From: Flavobacteriales bacterium
Lineage (GTDB): Bacteria; Bacteroidota; Bacteroidia; Flavobacteriales_D; Sanyastnellaceae
DNA: 64,000 nt
Assembly (NCBI GenBank): GCA_022447625.1
Contig: JAKVAX010000005.1
Location: 62,001-126,000 of the forward strand
Direction: 5' to 3'
How positions within the stretch are numbered: the stretch's first letter is position 1; every line of letters starts with the position of its first letter. The notes under the pieces are model-generated. The model was not told where the DNA came from, made no database searches, and saw nothing but the letters and a program-made list of their open reading frames with translations. The position numbers were made by a program, and so were the translations under genes. Of the stretch, positions 49,824 through 59,360 are shown in pieces.

Positions 49824-50241
49824 GCATATCCATATCAGTTTAGGTTTCGAGCCACTATCCACCCAGGAATGCCGAATGTTGGTACAGGACCCAGCTTGTG
49901 GCGGTCAAGTGGTATTTGCCGGAGCTGTTCGTAATCACACCGGCGATCGTAAGGTGCTTTACCTTGACTTCGAGTCGTACGAACCGATGGCGAAGAAAGT
50001 CATGCAAGAAATTTGCAATCATGCGTTGGAGAAGTGGCCTATCCGCCATGCCGTATGTCACCATCGCTTGGGCAAGCTTGAAATTAGTGAACTCGCTGTT
50101 GTCATAGCCGTTTCATCGCCACACCGAAAAGCAGCATTTGAAGCCTGCGAGTTCATTATCGACGAACTCAAGAAGAAAGTCCCAATCTGGAAAAAAGAGA
50201 TCTTTAAAGGAGGGGAGGAATGGGTTTCTGCTAGACCTTGA
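49813..50241 (+). CDS. moaE: Molybdopterin synthase catalytic subunit
   Basis: The MoaE fold shows FAGAVRNHTGDRKVLYLDFESYEPMA, the HHRLGKLEI loop and the Lys-rich active site VPIWKKEIFKGGEEWV. The start is GTG 49813, overlapping moaD. It abuts the convergent mobA stop with no spacer. It joins two sulfur atoms to precursor Z together with MoaD. Confidence 0.95.
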   Translation: MEDKHIHISLGFEPLSTQECRMLVQDPACGGQVVFAGAVRNHTGDRKVLYLDFESYEPMAKKVMQEICNHALEKWPIRHAVCHHRLGKLEISELAVVIAVSSPHRKAAFEACEFIIDELKKKVPIWKKEIFKGGEEWVSARP

Positions 50242-51348
50242 TCAGAGCAAACCCTTCACTTCTTCTAAATCATCAGGAGTGTTGAGGTTGAACAGTTTGT
50301 CTGCTCTCGTTGACGTGACCAATTGAATATCGTTGTTGATAAGCACTTTACGCGGACAACTATACCCTTGACTCAACCAATAAAGTAGTTGTTCGTAGGC
50401 GCGAGGCTCCCAAATGGTGCACAATGGATCTGGAAAGCCTGTGACCGGATTTAGAAATGCCGTAGCTAATCGTGAAGTATTTCGCTGCTCAATCAACTCT
50501 TGAATGAACGCTTCATCAACCATCGGTAAATCAGCTGCTACAACTAACCACGCTTGATTCGGGTGCTTTCTGAATGCAGAGAGAATAGCTCCAAAAGGAC
50601 CGAGATCTAGGAAGCTGTCTTCAATGGTTTGGTAAGACGTTTCGAATTGCTGATCGGCCCGCTTACTGAGGTATACCGTTTCCGCGCTAGCGTTGATCAA
50701 ATCAGTCATGTAAGCGAATTGAGGCTTTCCGTGAAGGTTCAACAATGTTTTGTCTTGGCCCATTCTTTGGCTCTTACCCCCAGCTAGCACCAGTCCGAGA
50801 AGGGCAGGGGGTTGATGCCGTTCACTGATATATGCGGCAATCTCTTGAGCATTCTTTATGAACTTGGCATCCGAAGGGAGTTGTGATTGAATGTCTTCGG
50901 GCAAACTTTCAGATTTGTCAATGACCAAGACCGTAGATGCTAACTGAGCAGCGCGTTTACGCACGCTTTTTTCTTTAGCTGGATGATAGAACAAGACCGT
51001 TCTCTTGGCCTCAAAATGATTGGAGTTGATGATCGCAGCATCAATCGATCTGTCAATGGTCTTGCGCTGATGATCATCGTTAATGGAATGATGCCGGGAG
51101 TAGAATCCTTCTTGTAACGAGACCTCCATGGCCAAAACAGGATTCCTTCTATTGGAATATTCAGGATTATCAAATGCTGCGTGATCAGCATCAACATAGC
51201 CGATACGCAACGAGGGGAGTAGACCTGCGACTTCAGTCGCCAAATCTGCGATTGCACCACAAGGTGCTCCGTAGATACCTAAATCAAAGGCTGAAAAATC
51301 ATCCACTTGCAGACGTTCTAGCTTCGCGTGTTTGTTATGCTTCTTCAC
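50242..51348 (-). CDS. mobA: MobA-like molybdenum cofactor guanylyltransferase with N-terminal domain
   Basis: The C-terminal 190 residues form the nucleotidyltransferase: LVLAGGKSQRMGQDK (nucleotide loop) and VVAADLPMVD (metal-binding). MobA attaches GMP to the cofactor. The N-terminal 180 residues contain a degenerate P-loop-like GIYGAPCGA and DAAIINSNH, suggesting a MobB-like domain fused in front, though the Walker A is not intact. It carries the 13-mer at 50680 (encoding NASAET). It ends the minus-strand half of the cluster. Confidence 0.85.
   Translation of the reverse strand: MKKHNKHAKLERLQVDDFSAFDLGIYGAPCGAIADLATEVAGLLPSLRIGYVDADHAAFDNPEYSNRRNPVLAMEVSLQEGFYSRHHSINDDHQRKTIDRSIDAAIINSNHFEAKRTVLFYHPAKEKSVRKRAAQLASTVLVIDKSESLPEDIQSQLPSDAKFIKNAQEIAAYISERHQPPALLGLVLAGGKSQRMGQDKTLLNLHGKPQFAYMTDLINASAETVYLSKRADQQFETSYQTIEDSFLDLGPFGAILSAFRKHPNQAWLVVAADLPMVDEAFIQELIEQRNTSRLATAFLNPVTGFPDPLCTIWEPRAYEQLLYWLSQGYSCPRKVLINNDIQLVTSTRADKLFNLNTPDDLEEVKGLL
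50680..50692 (-). repeat. CGCTARCGCGGAA 13-mer, copy 12
   Basis: Sense copy in mobA, register ASAE. Confidence 0.9.
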
Positions 51349-51814
51349 GGTGAAATGTACGTTTACCTCCGGTTTTACTCATTAATTCACAGGCCGTTAT
51401 GCGAATGTCATGCGATAGTGCTTTACACATGTCGTAGACAGTTAAGGCACAGATGTTGGCAGCTGTTAATGCCTCCATTTCAACGCCTGTTTTACTGTGA
51501 ACTTCACATTGAACATAAATATGAAGAGAAGGGGCATGTTCTTTAAATGAGATTTCGCAAGAATCTAACGGCAAGGTGTGACACAGTGGGATCAATTCAT
51601 CAACTCGCTTGCTTGCCTGAATCCCAGCAATTTTAGCAGTGTGAAGAATGGGGCCTTTCTTACCACTGAACCCATCTTCTTTGAGCCTATCCCATACATC
51701 TTGCGGGAAAGTGACAATGCATCTTGCTACAGCGGTTCGGCGGGTCACTTCTTTGTGCCCGACATTCACCATATGCGCTTCGCCATCTTTGATGTGACTT
51801 AACTTCTCTTCCAT
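51335..51814 (-). CDS. moaC: Cyclic pyranopterin monophosphate synthase
   Basis: MoaC finishes precursor Z formation with MoaA. The family marks are AHMVNVGHKEVTRRTAVA, GIQASKRVDELIPLCHTLPL, the Glu-rich GVEMEALTAANICALTVYDM, and the C-terminal KTGGK. It overlaps mobA by 14 bases and moeA by 16 bases. Confidence 0.96.
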   Translation of the reverse strand: MEEKLSHIKDGEAHMVNVGHKEVTRRTAVARCIVTFPQDVWDRLKEDGFSGKKGPILHTAKIAGIQASKRVDELIPLCHTLPLDSCEISFKEHAPSLHIYVQCEVHSKTGVEMEALTAANICALTVYDMCKALSHDIRITACELMSKTGGKRTFHREEA

Positions 51815-52992
51815 GGGATATATGTTTGAATGCTGCCTTTTTCAAAGGTAGATTCAGTATCAGCTAATACCACGAAACCGTTGGTGCCGATTAAACCGGC
51901 ATAATCACCAGACCCTTTGGTCTTCAGTGAAGCAGCGGTGAGTCTTCCTTCTTTGTTATCGACCTTCACAGGACAGAAAAATGTCATTGAAGGCGTGAAT
52001 TCGATGGGGGCTTCGAGTGCTACTTTTTGATTCGACGGTTGATGAATATTCTTTAAATATATGTCTCGAACATAAAGGGCAGCGTTCATCGCGGTAGACA
52101 CAGGGTTTCCGGGCAATCCGAACACAGTGACCTTGTCGTTTCTTCCGAACCATAAAGGTTTGCCGGGTCTTTGCTTGACCTTGTGAAACAGTTGAGTGAC
52201 GCCATGTTCTTGTAGTAGCTTTGGAAGAAGATCTCGTTTCCCCATCGAAACACCACCACTAAAAATCAATGCGTCGTGTTCATACAGAGCACCTTCGAGC
52301 CAATTGCTAATGGTAGCTGCTTCATCAATCAAGTGTTCTTGGTGAATGTCTACTGGAATGCCTTCCAAAAGTACTCTCACCGTGACATCATTACTTCTGC
52401 GTATCTGATGGCTTAGGGGAGTTTGATCAACTGGAACCAATTCATCTCCCGTGCTTACCACTGCAATTTTTGGAATTGCCGCTACGTCTACTTCAGATTG
52501 ACCAACACTCGCTAAAGAGGTCATCAAAGGCATATCTATTCTGCTGCCTGCCTTTGCAAGTAGTGCGCCTTTCTGACGATCATTTCCTTGGCGGTGAATG
52601 TTCATCCATTGGGTTACCGGCTTTTGTTCGCTAACGCGGAATTGCTCACCCTTCTGAATCAACCACTCGTAGGGGATGACAATGTCACACCCTTTAGGTA
52701 GCATAGCTCCCGTAGCCGTCTCTACACAGGTGAATTCTCCAATACGTTCTATTTGGGCTTGTCCGGCGAACTGCTCTGATTCTTTAGTGTATAATCGTAT
52801 CCCGCTCTGCCAATCATTCCATGACAATGCGATACCGTCCATCATAACGCGGTCAAAAGGAGGGAAGTCACGATCGGCGATCAGGTCTTCCATCAAGATT
52901 TTTCCAAATGCTTGATTTAAGTGCACAGTCTCGGCTTTCAACTGGTAGCAGTTGGCTTCAATAATTGATATTGCCTCTTTGTAAGTAATCAT
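51799..52992 (-). CDS. moeA: Molybdopterin molybdotransferase
   Basis: MoeA inserts molybdate into molybdopterin. The four-domain chain (397 aa) shows FPPFDRVMMDGIAL near residue 43, ATGAMLPKGCDIVI, STGDELVPVDQTP near 192, the FSGGVSMGKRD loop and FGLPGNPVSTAMNA. It overlaps moaC by 16 bases and moaA by four. It carries the 13-mer at 52627, in the register that encodes FRVSE. Confidence 0.96.
   Translation of the reverse strand: MITYKEAISIIEANCYQLKAETVHLNQAFGKILMEDLIADRDFPPFDRVMMDGIALSWNDWQSGIRLYTKESEQFAGQAQIERIGEFTCVETATGAMLPKGCDIVIPYEWLIQKGEQFRVSEQKPVTQWMNIHRQGNDRQKGALLAKAGSRIDMPLMTSLASVGQSEVDVAAIPKIAVVSTGDELVPVDQTPLSHQIRRSNDVTVRVLLEGIPVDIHQEHLIDEAATISNWLEGALYEHDALIFSGGVSMGKRDLLPKLLQEHGVTQLFHKVKQRPGKPLWFGRNDKVTVFGLPGNPVSTAMNAALYVRDIYLKNIHQPSNQKVALEAPIEFTPSMTFFCPVKVDNKEGRLTAASLKTKGSGDYAGLIGTNGFVVLADTESTFEKGSIQTYIPWKRS
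52629..52641 (+). repeat. CGCTARCGCGGAA 13-mer, copy 13 (A variant)
   Basis: Antisense to moeA; coding register FRVSE. Confidence 0.9.
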
Positions 52993-53975
52993 CCTCCAAT
53001 GGTTGCCATCGATGCGTGATGAATGCCTGAATTGATCATACTCTGTTCGGCTGTGAAGCCATCTTTTGGTTTGAATGCCACGATCGAAGCAATTCGATCA
53101 GCGATCAAGGCATCAGACGCACCTGATCTGAACATATCAAAAAGAGAGGTGTCAGCAGCGCCGTATAAGCATGTCTGAATATCTCCACGTGGCCCAATAC
53201 GCAAACGATTACATGTCCCACAGAAAGTTCTGCTTGCCGCAGCAATGATTCCGATTTCGCCTTTATGACCTTTGATTTGGAATCTTTGAGTCGTATCTCC
53301 TGGATTCATTGGAATTGAATTCAATTCAAAGTGATCTTCAATGTGAGATTTTATGACGTGATGGTTCCATGTATTTTTTGGTTGTCTTCCTGTTCCATTG
53401 AACGGCATTTCTTCAATAAAACGCACACTCACGTCGTGTTCTTTAGTGTACGCAACAAAAGACAAGATATCGTCGGTGTTGACTTCCGACATGACCACAG
53501 CATTGATTTTCGCTTGTATCCTTGAAGACTCAAGTGCATTGAGCGTACTCAAAACCCGCGGAAGTTCATCACGTTTGGTAATTAGGCGGAACTTATCTCT
53601 GCTTAAGCTATCTAGACTGAGGTTAATACTTTTGAAACCAAAGGATTCAAGTTCCTTTATGTGAGGCTCGGTAAGAACACCATTGGTTGTCATATGAAGA
53701 GATTCAAAAAGGCTTTCATCAGAAATCGCGCACAGTAATTTCATTAAGTCATTTCGAACGAAGGGTTCACCTCCTGTTATTCTCAGTTTTGAGATTCCGA
53801 GTTGGCTTGAAATCCTTAAGAGTCGCATAATTTCCTCATAGGAAAGTAAATGAGCCTTAGGGAGAAAATTAGTGAACTTCTCAGGTAGACAGTAATGGCA
53901 CCGAAGATTGCAGCGGTCGGTCACCGCCAATCTCAAGTAGTTAATACATCGGCCAAATTTGTCTTTTAGAACCAT
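52989..53975 (-). CDS. moaA: GTP 3',8-cyclase
   Basis: A radical-SAM enzyme that starts molybdenum-cofactor synthesis. The first 4Fe-4S cluster is bound by Cys22-Cys26-Cys29 (DRCNLRCHYCLPEKF), the second by the C-terminal CGTCNRLRIG...C. The chain ends with the conserved Gly-Gly (MATIGG). It overlaps moeA by four bases and the DUF7009-like gene by one. Confidence 0.97.
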   Translation of the reverse strand: MVLKDKFGRCINYLRLAVTDRCNLRCHYCLPEKFTNFLPKAHLLSYEEIMRLLRISSQLGISKLRITGGEPFVRNDLMKLLCAISDESLFESLHMTTNGVLTEPHIKELESFGFKSINLSLDSLSRDKFRLITKRDELPRVLSTLNALESSRIQAKINAVVMSEVNTDDILSFVAYTKEHDVSVRFIEEMPFNGTGRQPKNTWNHHVIKSHIEDHFELNSIPMNPGDTTQRFQIKGHKGEIGIIAAASRTFCGTCNRLRIGPRGDIQTCLYGAADTSLFDMFRSGASDALIADRIASIVAFKPKDGFTAEQSMINSGIHHASMATIGG

Positions 53976-54334
53976 TAATGACTTGCCTTCGGATTCGGAT
54001 AGTTGTCTGTCTCATCTTCATTTGGACGAGATGTCAGGCAGGTAAAATCCTTTTCAATCGTTATTCGAAGGTCGCCATTTTCGGTGGGAAGCGTTGAGTA
54101 AATTCCAACATCTTCACTTGTAGCCCAGGATTTCAATTGATCGTCTTGGGTAAAAATGTAAAGCGTATTATGTTTCAATTCGACCTTCGAAATATCAGAA
54201 GCAGCCAGCTGATAGCTAAATGAAGCGCCTTGAAGAGAAGTGGATTCTTTTACAATACCACCTTCAGCCAAAGTTGCCACCTCCGATTGAAGCAAGCGAA
54301 GTCGGATCGAATTTCCTTTGATCCTTAGTTTCAT
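53975..54334 (-). CDS. Small partner of the molybdenum-cofactor cluster (DUF7009-like)
   Basis: A 119-residue beta-rich protein opening MKLRIKGNSIRLRLLQSEVA, a pattern I associate with DUF7009, which often sits in Moco clusters; this recollection is not tested. It overlaps moaA by one base, so it belongs to the operon. No catalytic motif is seen. Confidence 0.65.
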   Translation of the reverse strand: MKLRIKGNSIRLRLLQSEVATLAEGGIVKESTSLQGASFSYQLAASDISKVELKHNTLYIFTQDDQLKSWATSEDVGIYSTLPTENGDLRITIEKDFTCLTSRPNEDETDNYPNPKASH

Positions 54335-55293
54335 TATTTCTTAAGACCAATCTCTGCTAGACGTTCATCAAGATATTCTCCAGCGCTGATTGGCTTGAAG
54401 TTCGGCTCTTGTCCGGCCTCAACACAATTTGCTAGGCAATCCAAGCGCATTTCAGAACGAGGGTGAAGGAAGAAAGGAATGGAGAAACGTGAAGTATTCC
54501 ACTTTTCACGCGGTGGGTTCACCACACGGTGCGTTGTAGAACGTAGTTTCCCATTTGTTAGACGTTGCAGCATATCTCCTACATTGACCACAATATGGTC
54601 TGGAAGTGCGGTAACGTCCTTCCACTCTCCTTGCTTATTCAACACTTGAAGTCCTTCAGCACTAGCGCCGATAAGAAGGGTGATCAAGTTGATATCCTCA
54701 TGTTGCCCAGCACGGACTGCTGATTTAGGCTCAGAAGTGATAGGAGGGTAGTGGATTGGTCGAAGAATGCTATTCCCGTTATGAATCTTATTGTCGAAGT
54801 AATTCTCGTTAAGTTCTAGGAAAATGGCAATAGCGCGAAGCATTTCACGCCCTGTAGCTTCAAACTGCTCGTATGCCTGGCGACCTGAAGTGTTGAACCC
54901 AGGAACTTCGTCTACAATCACATTATCAGGATACTGCGACTTGATAGGGTCATTGTCACTCACTTCTTGTCCGAAATGCCAGAATTCCTTAAGGTCTCCT
55001 GCATTGCTGTCTTTAGCGTGTTCTTTACCAAAGCTGGTGTACCCGCGCTGACCTGCCAATCCTTCGATCTCGTATTTTTCTTTCACATCATCAGACAGGG
55101 CAAAGAACTTAGGTACTTCTTGATAAAGGGTCTTCACCAGTTCATCGCCCACCAAGTGATTTTTTACAGCAACGAAGCCAATGTTTTGGTATGCTTCACC
55201 AAGTTCTTGAACGAATTTCGCTTTTCTATCGGCGTCACCGCTGAGGAAATCAGCAAGATCGACGCTAGGGATACCCATTACGTAGTCTTTCAT
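54334..55293 (-). CDS. 2OG-Fe(II) oxygenase, isopenicillin N synthase-like
   Basis: The jelly-roll oxygenase shows the metal triad in AGQHEDINLITLL (HxD) and STTHRVVNPP (distal His), with RFSIPFF for 2-oxoglutarate binding. The N-terminal domain (IPSVDLADFLSG, GFVAVKNHLV) fits the DIOX_N family. It meets the small Moco partner at one shared base, so it may be co-transcribed with the Moco operon, but its substrate is unknown. Codons GGCGCTAGTGCTGAAGG here encode GASAEG without the 13-mer. Confidence 0.9.
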   Translation of the reverse strand: MKDYVMGIPSVDLADFLSGDADRKAKFVQELGEAYQNIGFVAVKNHLVGDELVKTLYQEVPKFFALSDDVKEKYEIEGLAGQRGYTSFGKEHAKDSNAGDLKEFWHFGQEVSDNDPIKSQYPDNVIVDEVPGFNTSGRQAYEQFEATGREMLRAIAIFLELNENYFDNKIHNGNSILRPIHYPPITSEPKSAVRAGQHEDINLITLLIGASAEGLQVLNKQGEWKDVTALPDHIVVNVGDMLQRLTNGKLRSTTHRVVNPPREKWNTSRFSIPFFLHPRSEMRLDCLANCVEAGQEPNFKPISAGEYLDERLAEIGLKK

Positions 55294-55348
55294 GTCAAAA
55301 GAATTATGTTCCGAAGGTACAAATGTAAATGGTGATATTCAGTGTCTC

Positions 55349-56515
55349 TCAATAATTGCGGATGATATCTATCAGCTCCGTGGTGGCTGCCTTCCAAGAA
55401 TAATTGTCTTCAACGAATCGTCTACCATTTTGTCCTAGCTCTGAACGTTCTGGTGCAGAGTGAAGTAAACGGACAATAGCCGCTGCTTGATCATAAGGGT
55501 TACCTGCAACGAATACTTGCTTCTCATCAATAGCATGCAACGCATTGTTGGCAAGCGAACTGGTTACACACGGAATGCCCATAGACATGGCTTCAAGCAG
55601 CTTGTTTTGGAGGCCCGTTCCAATGCGCATAGGGGCCGCGAAAACCTGTCCGCTGGCGTATGCTTCACGAATATCATCGACCCATCCTGTGACCTTTACA
55701 TCTTTGCTTTGAAGTGCTTTAACACGGCTATTCGGACGCGCTCCAGCAATAAGTAATCTTGCTTGAGGGAACTCTTCTTTCACCATAGGAAGAATGCGAG
55801 TGGCTAACTCTACAGCAGTATCTACATTCGGTGGATAAGACATGTTTCCAGTGAAAACCATGTCGAACTCTTTGTTCACTTTCTTGGGTGTGAAAAACTC
55901 TATATCAACGCCATTCGGCACTACCTTGATCTGTTTTCGATGAGGGTGATAAATGAGTTTTTGGTCTTGTTCGGAGATAATAGTGTGATGCTCGAAGTAG
56001 TCGAAAATGAGGTTTTCGTACTTTACCAACTTCCGTGCTTCCAAATGCCAGATAGGACGTAAGTACCATTTACTGGTCTTAGATTGACGCTCCATCCCTT
56101 TGTTGAAGGCATCCATGTAGTCCAGGGTTTTTGGAATGTGGTGGATGTGCTTCACGTATTCAGTCACACGAATAAGCTGACAATAGAGGTGATCTGGCTT
56201 GATCTCATTGATTAACTCGTGAACTCGTCTACGCGCCTTTCGCTGTAAGAAATAGTGGCATTGAAACGGACGAGTACTCACCGTAGCAAATGCCATGCGG
56301 AATAAAATCTTCCATTTCGGAAGAGGAATGACTTCTACACGATGACAAATCGTCTTTAAGTGATCAATGGCTTCTTGAGACGTATTATCAGCGTCTAGGC
56401 AGCAGAGTGTCACCTTAAAGTGCTGGGATAGCTGTCGAATCTGATGATAGATTCGAAGCTTATCTCCTTTTTCTAGAGGATAGGGTACACGGCTGCTTAA
56501 GACAAATACATTCAT
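55349..56515 (-). CDS. Family 4 glycosyltransferase
   Basis: The opening SSRVPYPLEKGDKLRIYHQI is typical of GT4 enzymes of surface-polysaccharide or PEP-CTERM/Xrt-associated systems. The GT-B core has NGVDIEFFTPK, VFTGNMSYPPNVDTA and the nucleotide-sugar loop GTGLQNKLLEAMSMGIPCV. The sugar and acceptor are unknown. It overlaps the next glycosyltransferase by four bases and probably works with it. Confidence 0.88.
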   Translation of the reverse strand: MNVFVLSSRVPYPLEKGDKLRIYHQIRQLSQHFKVTLCCLDADNTSQEAIDHLKTICHRVEVIPLPKWKILFRMAFATVSTRPFQCHYFLQRKARRRVHELINEIKPDHLYCQLIRVTEYVKHIHHIPKTLDYMDAFNKGMERQSKTSKWYLRPIWHLEARKLVKYENLIFDYFEHHTIISEQDQKLIYHPHRKQIKVVPNGVDIEFFTPKKVNKEFDMVFTGNMSYPPNVDTAVELATRILPMVKEEFPQARLLIAGARPNSRVKALQSKDVKVTGWVDDIREAYASGQVFAAPMRIGTGLQNKLLEAMSMGIPCVTSSLANNALHAIDEKQVFVAGNPYDQAAAIVRLLHSAPERSELGQNGRRFVEDNYSWKAATTELIDIIRNY

Positions 56516-57717
56516 CGTTCTGAATCCACACTTTTGTAGAATTGAATAAGGTTGTCTATAATCACCCCGTTGTCGAAGAGTTTGGACGCCAGGTTACGAG
56601 CTTCATGTCCCATTTGCTTGATTCGTTCAGGAGCATCAACTAATCTTGAAATGGCCGTCGCGAAGGTTTCCGCTTCGTCTCCGATGGCCAAGTGTTGGTT
56701 TGGTATTGCATCAATTCCTTCAGCACCAACTGATGTCGAGACAATGGCTTTTCCCATCGCCATACCTTCGATGATCTTTACGCGAATACCTCCGGCAGAT
56801 AGGAGGGGGACAATCATAATCGAGTGTGCCGCCATAAAGTCTTTCGCCGATTCGACTTCGCCATGGATGACCACGTTTTTGTACGAAGTACCTAAAAGAT
56901 CATCTGTCAATCCTCGTCCTGCTAGGTGAACCTCTAGGTCAGGGAACTTCATGTTAAGTAGAGGCCAAATATCTTCCAAGAACCACAACATGGCTTCGAG
57001 GTTTGGTCGCCAATCCATGGCCCCAATATGAAACAGGGTGACTTTTTCCTTTCTGTGTGGTGAGAAAGGATATTGGTTTGTGTCAATCCCGAATGGAATC
57101 GTCAGTAGAGGTCGTTCAAAACCCAAAGAAGCATATTTCTCTTCGTCCTCAGCTGAAATCGCTGCAATGCCATCTACATGATGAATCACGCTGAGCTCAT
57201 AGTCTTTCAGTCTCTTGCTCAAGTATTTCAGGTAGGCCTTTTTGGCTGGGTTTCGCGTACCTTCAGCTATACGCTCCCATATGATGTATTCGAGGTTGTG
57301 CGAACGTAAGACGATAGGCGCCTTACTATGTCTCCTGATTGTTCCGATATACGGGGTCATGAAAAGACTTTCGAGGTGAATGATATCGAACTTCTTTCTT
57401 CGGAGTAGATTCGCTAGACGAATATCAAGGTCTGGCGAGAAGAAACGGCTGACATTGTACGAATCTTGAGTAATCAAGCTCGAGAATGCATCTACGATAT
57501 TTACCTTAGTATCAACGAAAACGCCTTCGATGTCGGTCTGGTCGATATACTCTTTCGATATCTTGTCAAGCTCCAGATCATGCTTGTGGGTGTAGATCGT
57601 GATCAACTTGAGTTCGTGGCCTTGACTTAAGAGACCGCGCGAAATATTATTCATGGCAATACAGCCGCCGTCTTTCGGAGGGAAGGGTGGTTTATTGCAC
57701 AGTTGCAGAATCCGCAT
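56512..57717 (-). CDS. Family 4 glycosyltransferase
   Basis: It opens MRILQLCNKPPFPPKDGGCIA with the glycine-rich N-terminal loop. HIGAMDWRPNLEAM and the C-terminal GGIRVKIIEGMAMGKAIVST bind the nucleotide sugar. It overlaps the LptF/G gene by 26 bases upstream and the other GT4 by four downstream. The three genes likely share a transcript for envelope glycan or LPS assembly. Confidence 0.9.
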   Translation of the reverse strand: MRILQLCNKPPFPPKDGGCIAMNNISRGLLSQGHELKLITIYTHKHDLELDKISKEYIDQTDIEGVFVDTKVNIVDAFSSLITQDSYNVSRFFSPDLDIRLANLLRRKKFDIIHLESLFMTPYIGTIRRHSKAPIVLRSHNLEYIIWERIAEGTRNPAKKAYLKYLSKRLKDYELSVIHHVDGIAAISAEDEEKYASLGFERPLLTIPFGIDTNQYPFSPHRKEKVTLFHIGAMDWRPNLEAMLWFLEDIWPLLNMKFPDLEVHLAGRGLTDDLLGTSYKNVVIHGEVESAKDFMAAHSIMIVPLLSAGGIRVKIIEGMAMGKAIVSTSVGAEGIDAIPNQHLAIGDEAETFATAISRLVDAPERIKQMGHEARNLASKLFDNGVIIDNLIQFYKSVDSER

Positions 57718-59233
57718 TCTTGTTTCGCTTGAAGATCTTCTTAAACCAGTTCAGATAAGAGTCTACATTCATGATCGTAGAGTCTGTAGCGGCTTTGTAG
57801 GTTAGGAAAACACTCATTGGGAAGAGTATTACCGAACTGATCCACATTCCAACTACAGGGATCAAAGACCCTGATCGAACCATTCGTTCGCCAAAGATGG
57901 TGAGTATGTAGTAAACTAGAAAGAGAATGATAGCTACAACCGTTGGTAGACCGAGGCCTCCCTTACGAATAATAGCGCCTAAAGGCGCACCAATAAAGAA
58001 GAGCACCACACAAGAAAAAGCAAGGAAGAACTTCCGATGCCATTCGATCTCGTGCTTGTTGGCCAATTTTCGTTTGCTGTTTATATCGTCGAGCACATTG
58101 TTGATGCTCTTCTGGAAGCTTCTACTTGTTTCAATAGCCTGGTTCACCGCTCGGCGTTGTTGCGCATAGGAAAGACTGGCGAACATTCCCTTACGGGCTG
58201 GTAGGGCGGCAGGGTTCGTACTTTCAGCTATGGCGACTATTGAAGTATCTGATGCTAAACTGTCGCGAGCAATGGCGACTTGCTCAACTTCGAGGCGATT
58301 GCTAGGCAAGTACTGTACCAGTGAATCACGACGGAAGAGCATTGTTCGTAGTCCGTAACGCTCTAAGTCATCTTGTTTGCGCTGAATATTGACTTCTATA
58401 GAGTCTACAGCGTCTTCGAGTTGATTTATAGTCATCATCTCGTAGGCATTCTTGAAAAGATCTTCATCTGCCTTATTGAAGCTAAGTGATGAAAGATCAA
58501 TACGCATGATCTGCTTTTCAAATTGATTGGCTACGTGGGGGTATTGACGATCACTGGTCTTACGCTGTGACTCCATTTGTTCATCGTAGGAGTAGCCGTC
58601 TTCAAGTGTGACGAGTAGATAACGCTTGTCTTCTGTTTGCTTCATGTAACCTCGCTGAGCGCGGATGACTGTTCGGCTACCTTCAGACGATTCACGGTGA
58701 TCATAGATCAGAACATCCGTGAGTTCATCTGTTTTAGGGTCTTTTCTTCCCACTCGAATGGAGAAGCCGTCGATTCCATTGTAGAAGACACCATCGCTGA
58801 GATTGAGTGCTGGCTTCTGTTTCGTAACACTGTAAAGTAAGGTTCGGAACTTCAAGTTGGCAATGGGCCAAACATTGTTCGAGAAGTAGAAAGCACTTAC
58901 TGCAACAACGACAATAGCTATGGTCAGTGGACGAAGAATTCGAACAAGCGACTGTCCTGCAGACTTCATTGCGGTGAGCTCGTAGTGTTCAGCCAGCGCA
59001 CCCATGGTCATGATTGAAGACATAAGGATAGCAAGAGGAAGTGCCATGTTCACCAATCGCGCTGAAGCATATATCATCAGCTCCAGAATAACTGTGCCTT
59101 CCAAACCTTTACCCATAAGGTCATCGGCGTACACCCATAAGAATTGCATGTCGAGGATGAACAACGCAATAATGAATGTGACCACGAATGGGCCGATAAA
59201 GGTTTTTAAGAGGAGGAGGGCTAGTTTATTCAA
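57692..59233 (-). CDS. LptF/LptG (YjgP/YjgQ) permease
   Basis: It belongs to the membrane subunits of the LptBFGC complex that extract lipopolysaccharide from the inner membrane. Three helices lie at each end (NKLALLLLKTFIGPFVVTFIIALFI... and a C-terminal set with FFIGAPLGAIIRKGGLG). A periplasmic beta-jellyroll of about 200 residues lies between, here enlarged by a charged coiled region (about 265-350). Bacteroidota often encode F and G separately; which one this is cannot be said. Confidence 0.9.
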   Translation of the reverse strand: MNKLALLLLKTFIGPFVVTFIIALFILDMQFLWVYADDLMGKGLEGTVILELMIYASARLVNMALPLAILMSSIMTMGALAEHYELTAMKSAGQSLVRILRPLTIAIVVVAVSAFYFSNNVWPIANLKFRTLLYSVTKQKPALNLSDGVFYNGIDGFSIRVGRKDPKTDELTDVLIYDHRESSEGSRTVIRAQRGYMKQTEDKRYLLVTLEDGYSYDEQMESQRKTSDRQYPHVANQFEKQIMRIDLSSLSFNKADEDLFKNAYEMMTINQLEDAVDSIEVNIQRKQDDLERYGLRTMLFRRDSLVQYLPSNRLEVEQVAIARDSLASDTSIVAIAESTNPAALPARKGMFASLSYAQQRRAVNQAIETSRSFQKSINNVLDDINSKRKLANKHEIEWHRKFFLAFSCVVLFFIGAPLGAIIRKGGLGLPTVVAIILFLVYYILTIFGERMVRSGSLIPVVGMWISSVILFPMSVFLTYKAATDSTIMNVDSYLNWFKKIFKRNKNADSATVQ

Positions 59234-59360
59234 AGCGATCCTTTGGACAAATTAACGAAAGAAATCCCCACATCTTGTGCAGAATAAAGGAGAGATATAC
59301 CAGGTTATCTGGCTATCAGTTGATTTCGCTAATTTGCTGCCCGTAACCAAAAACAACATC

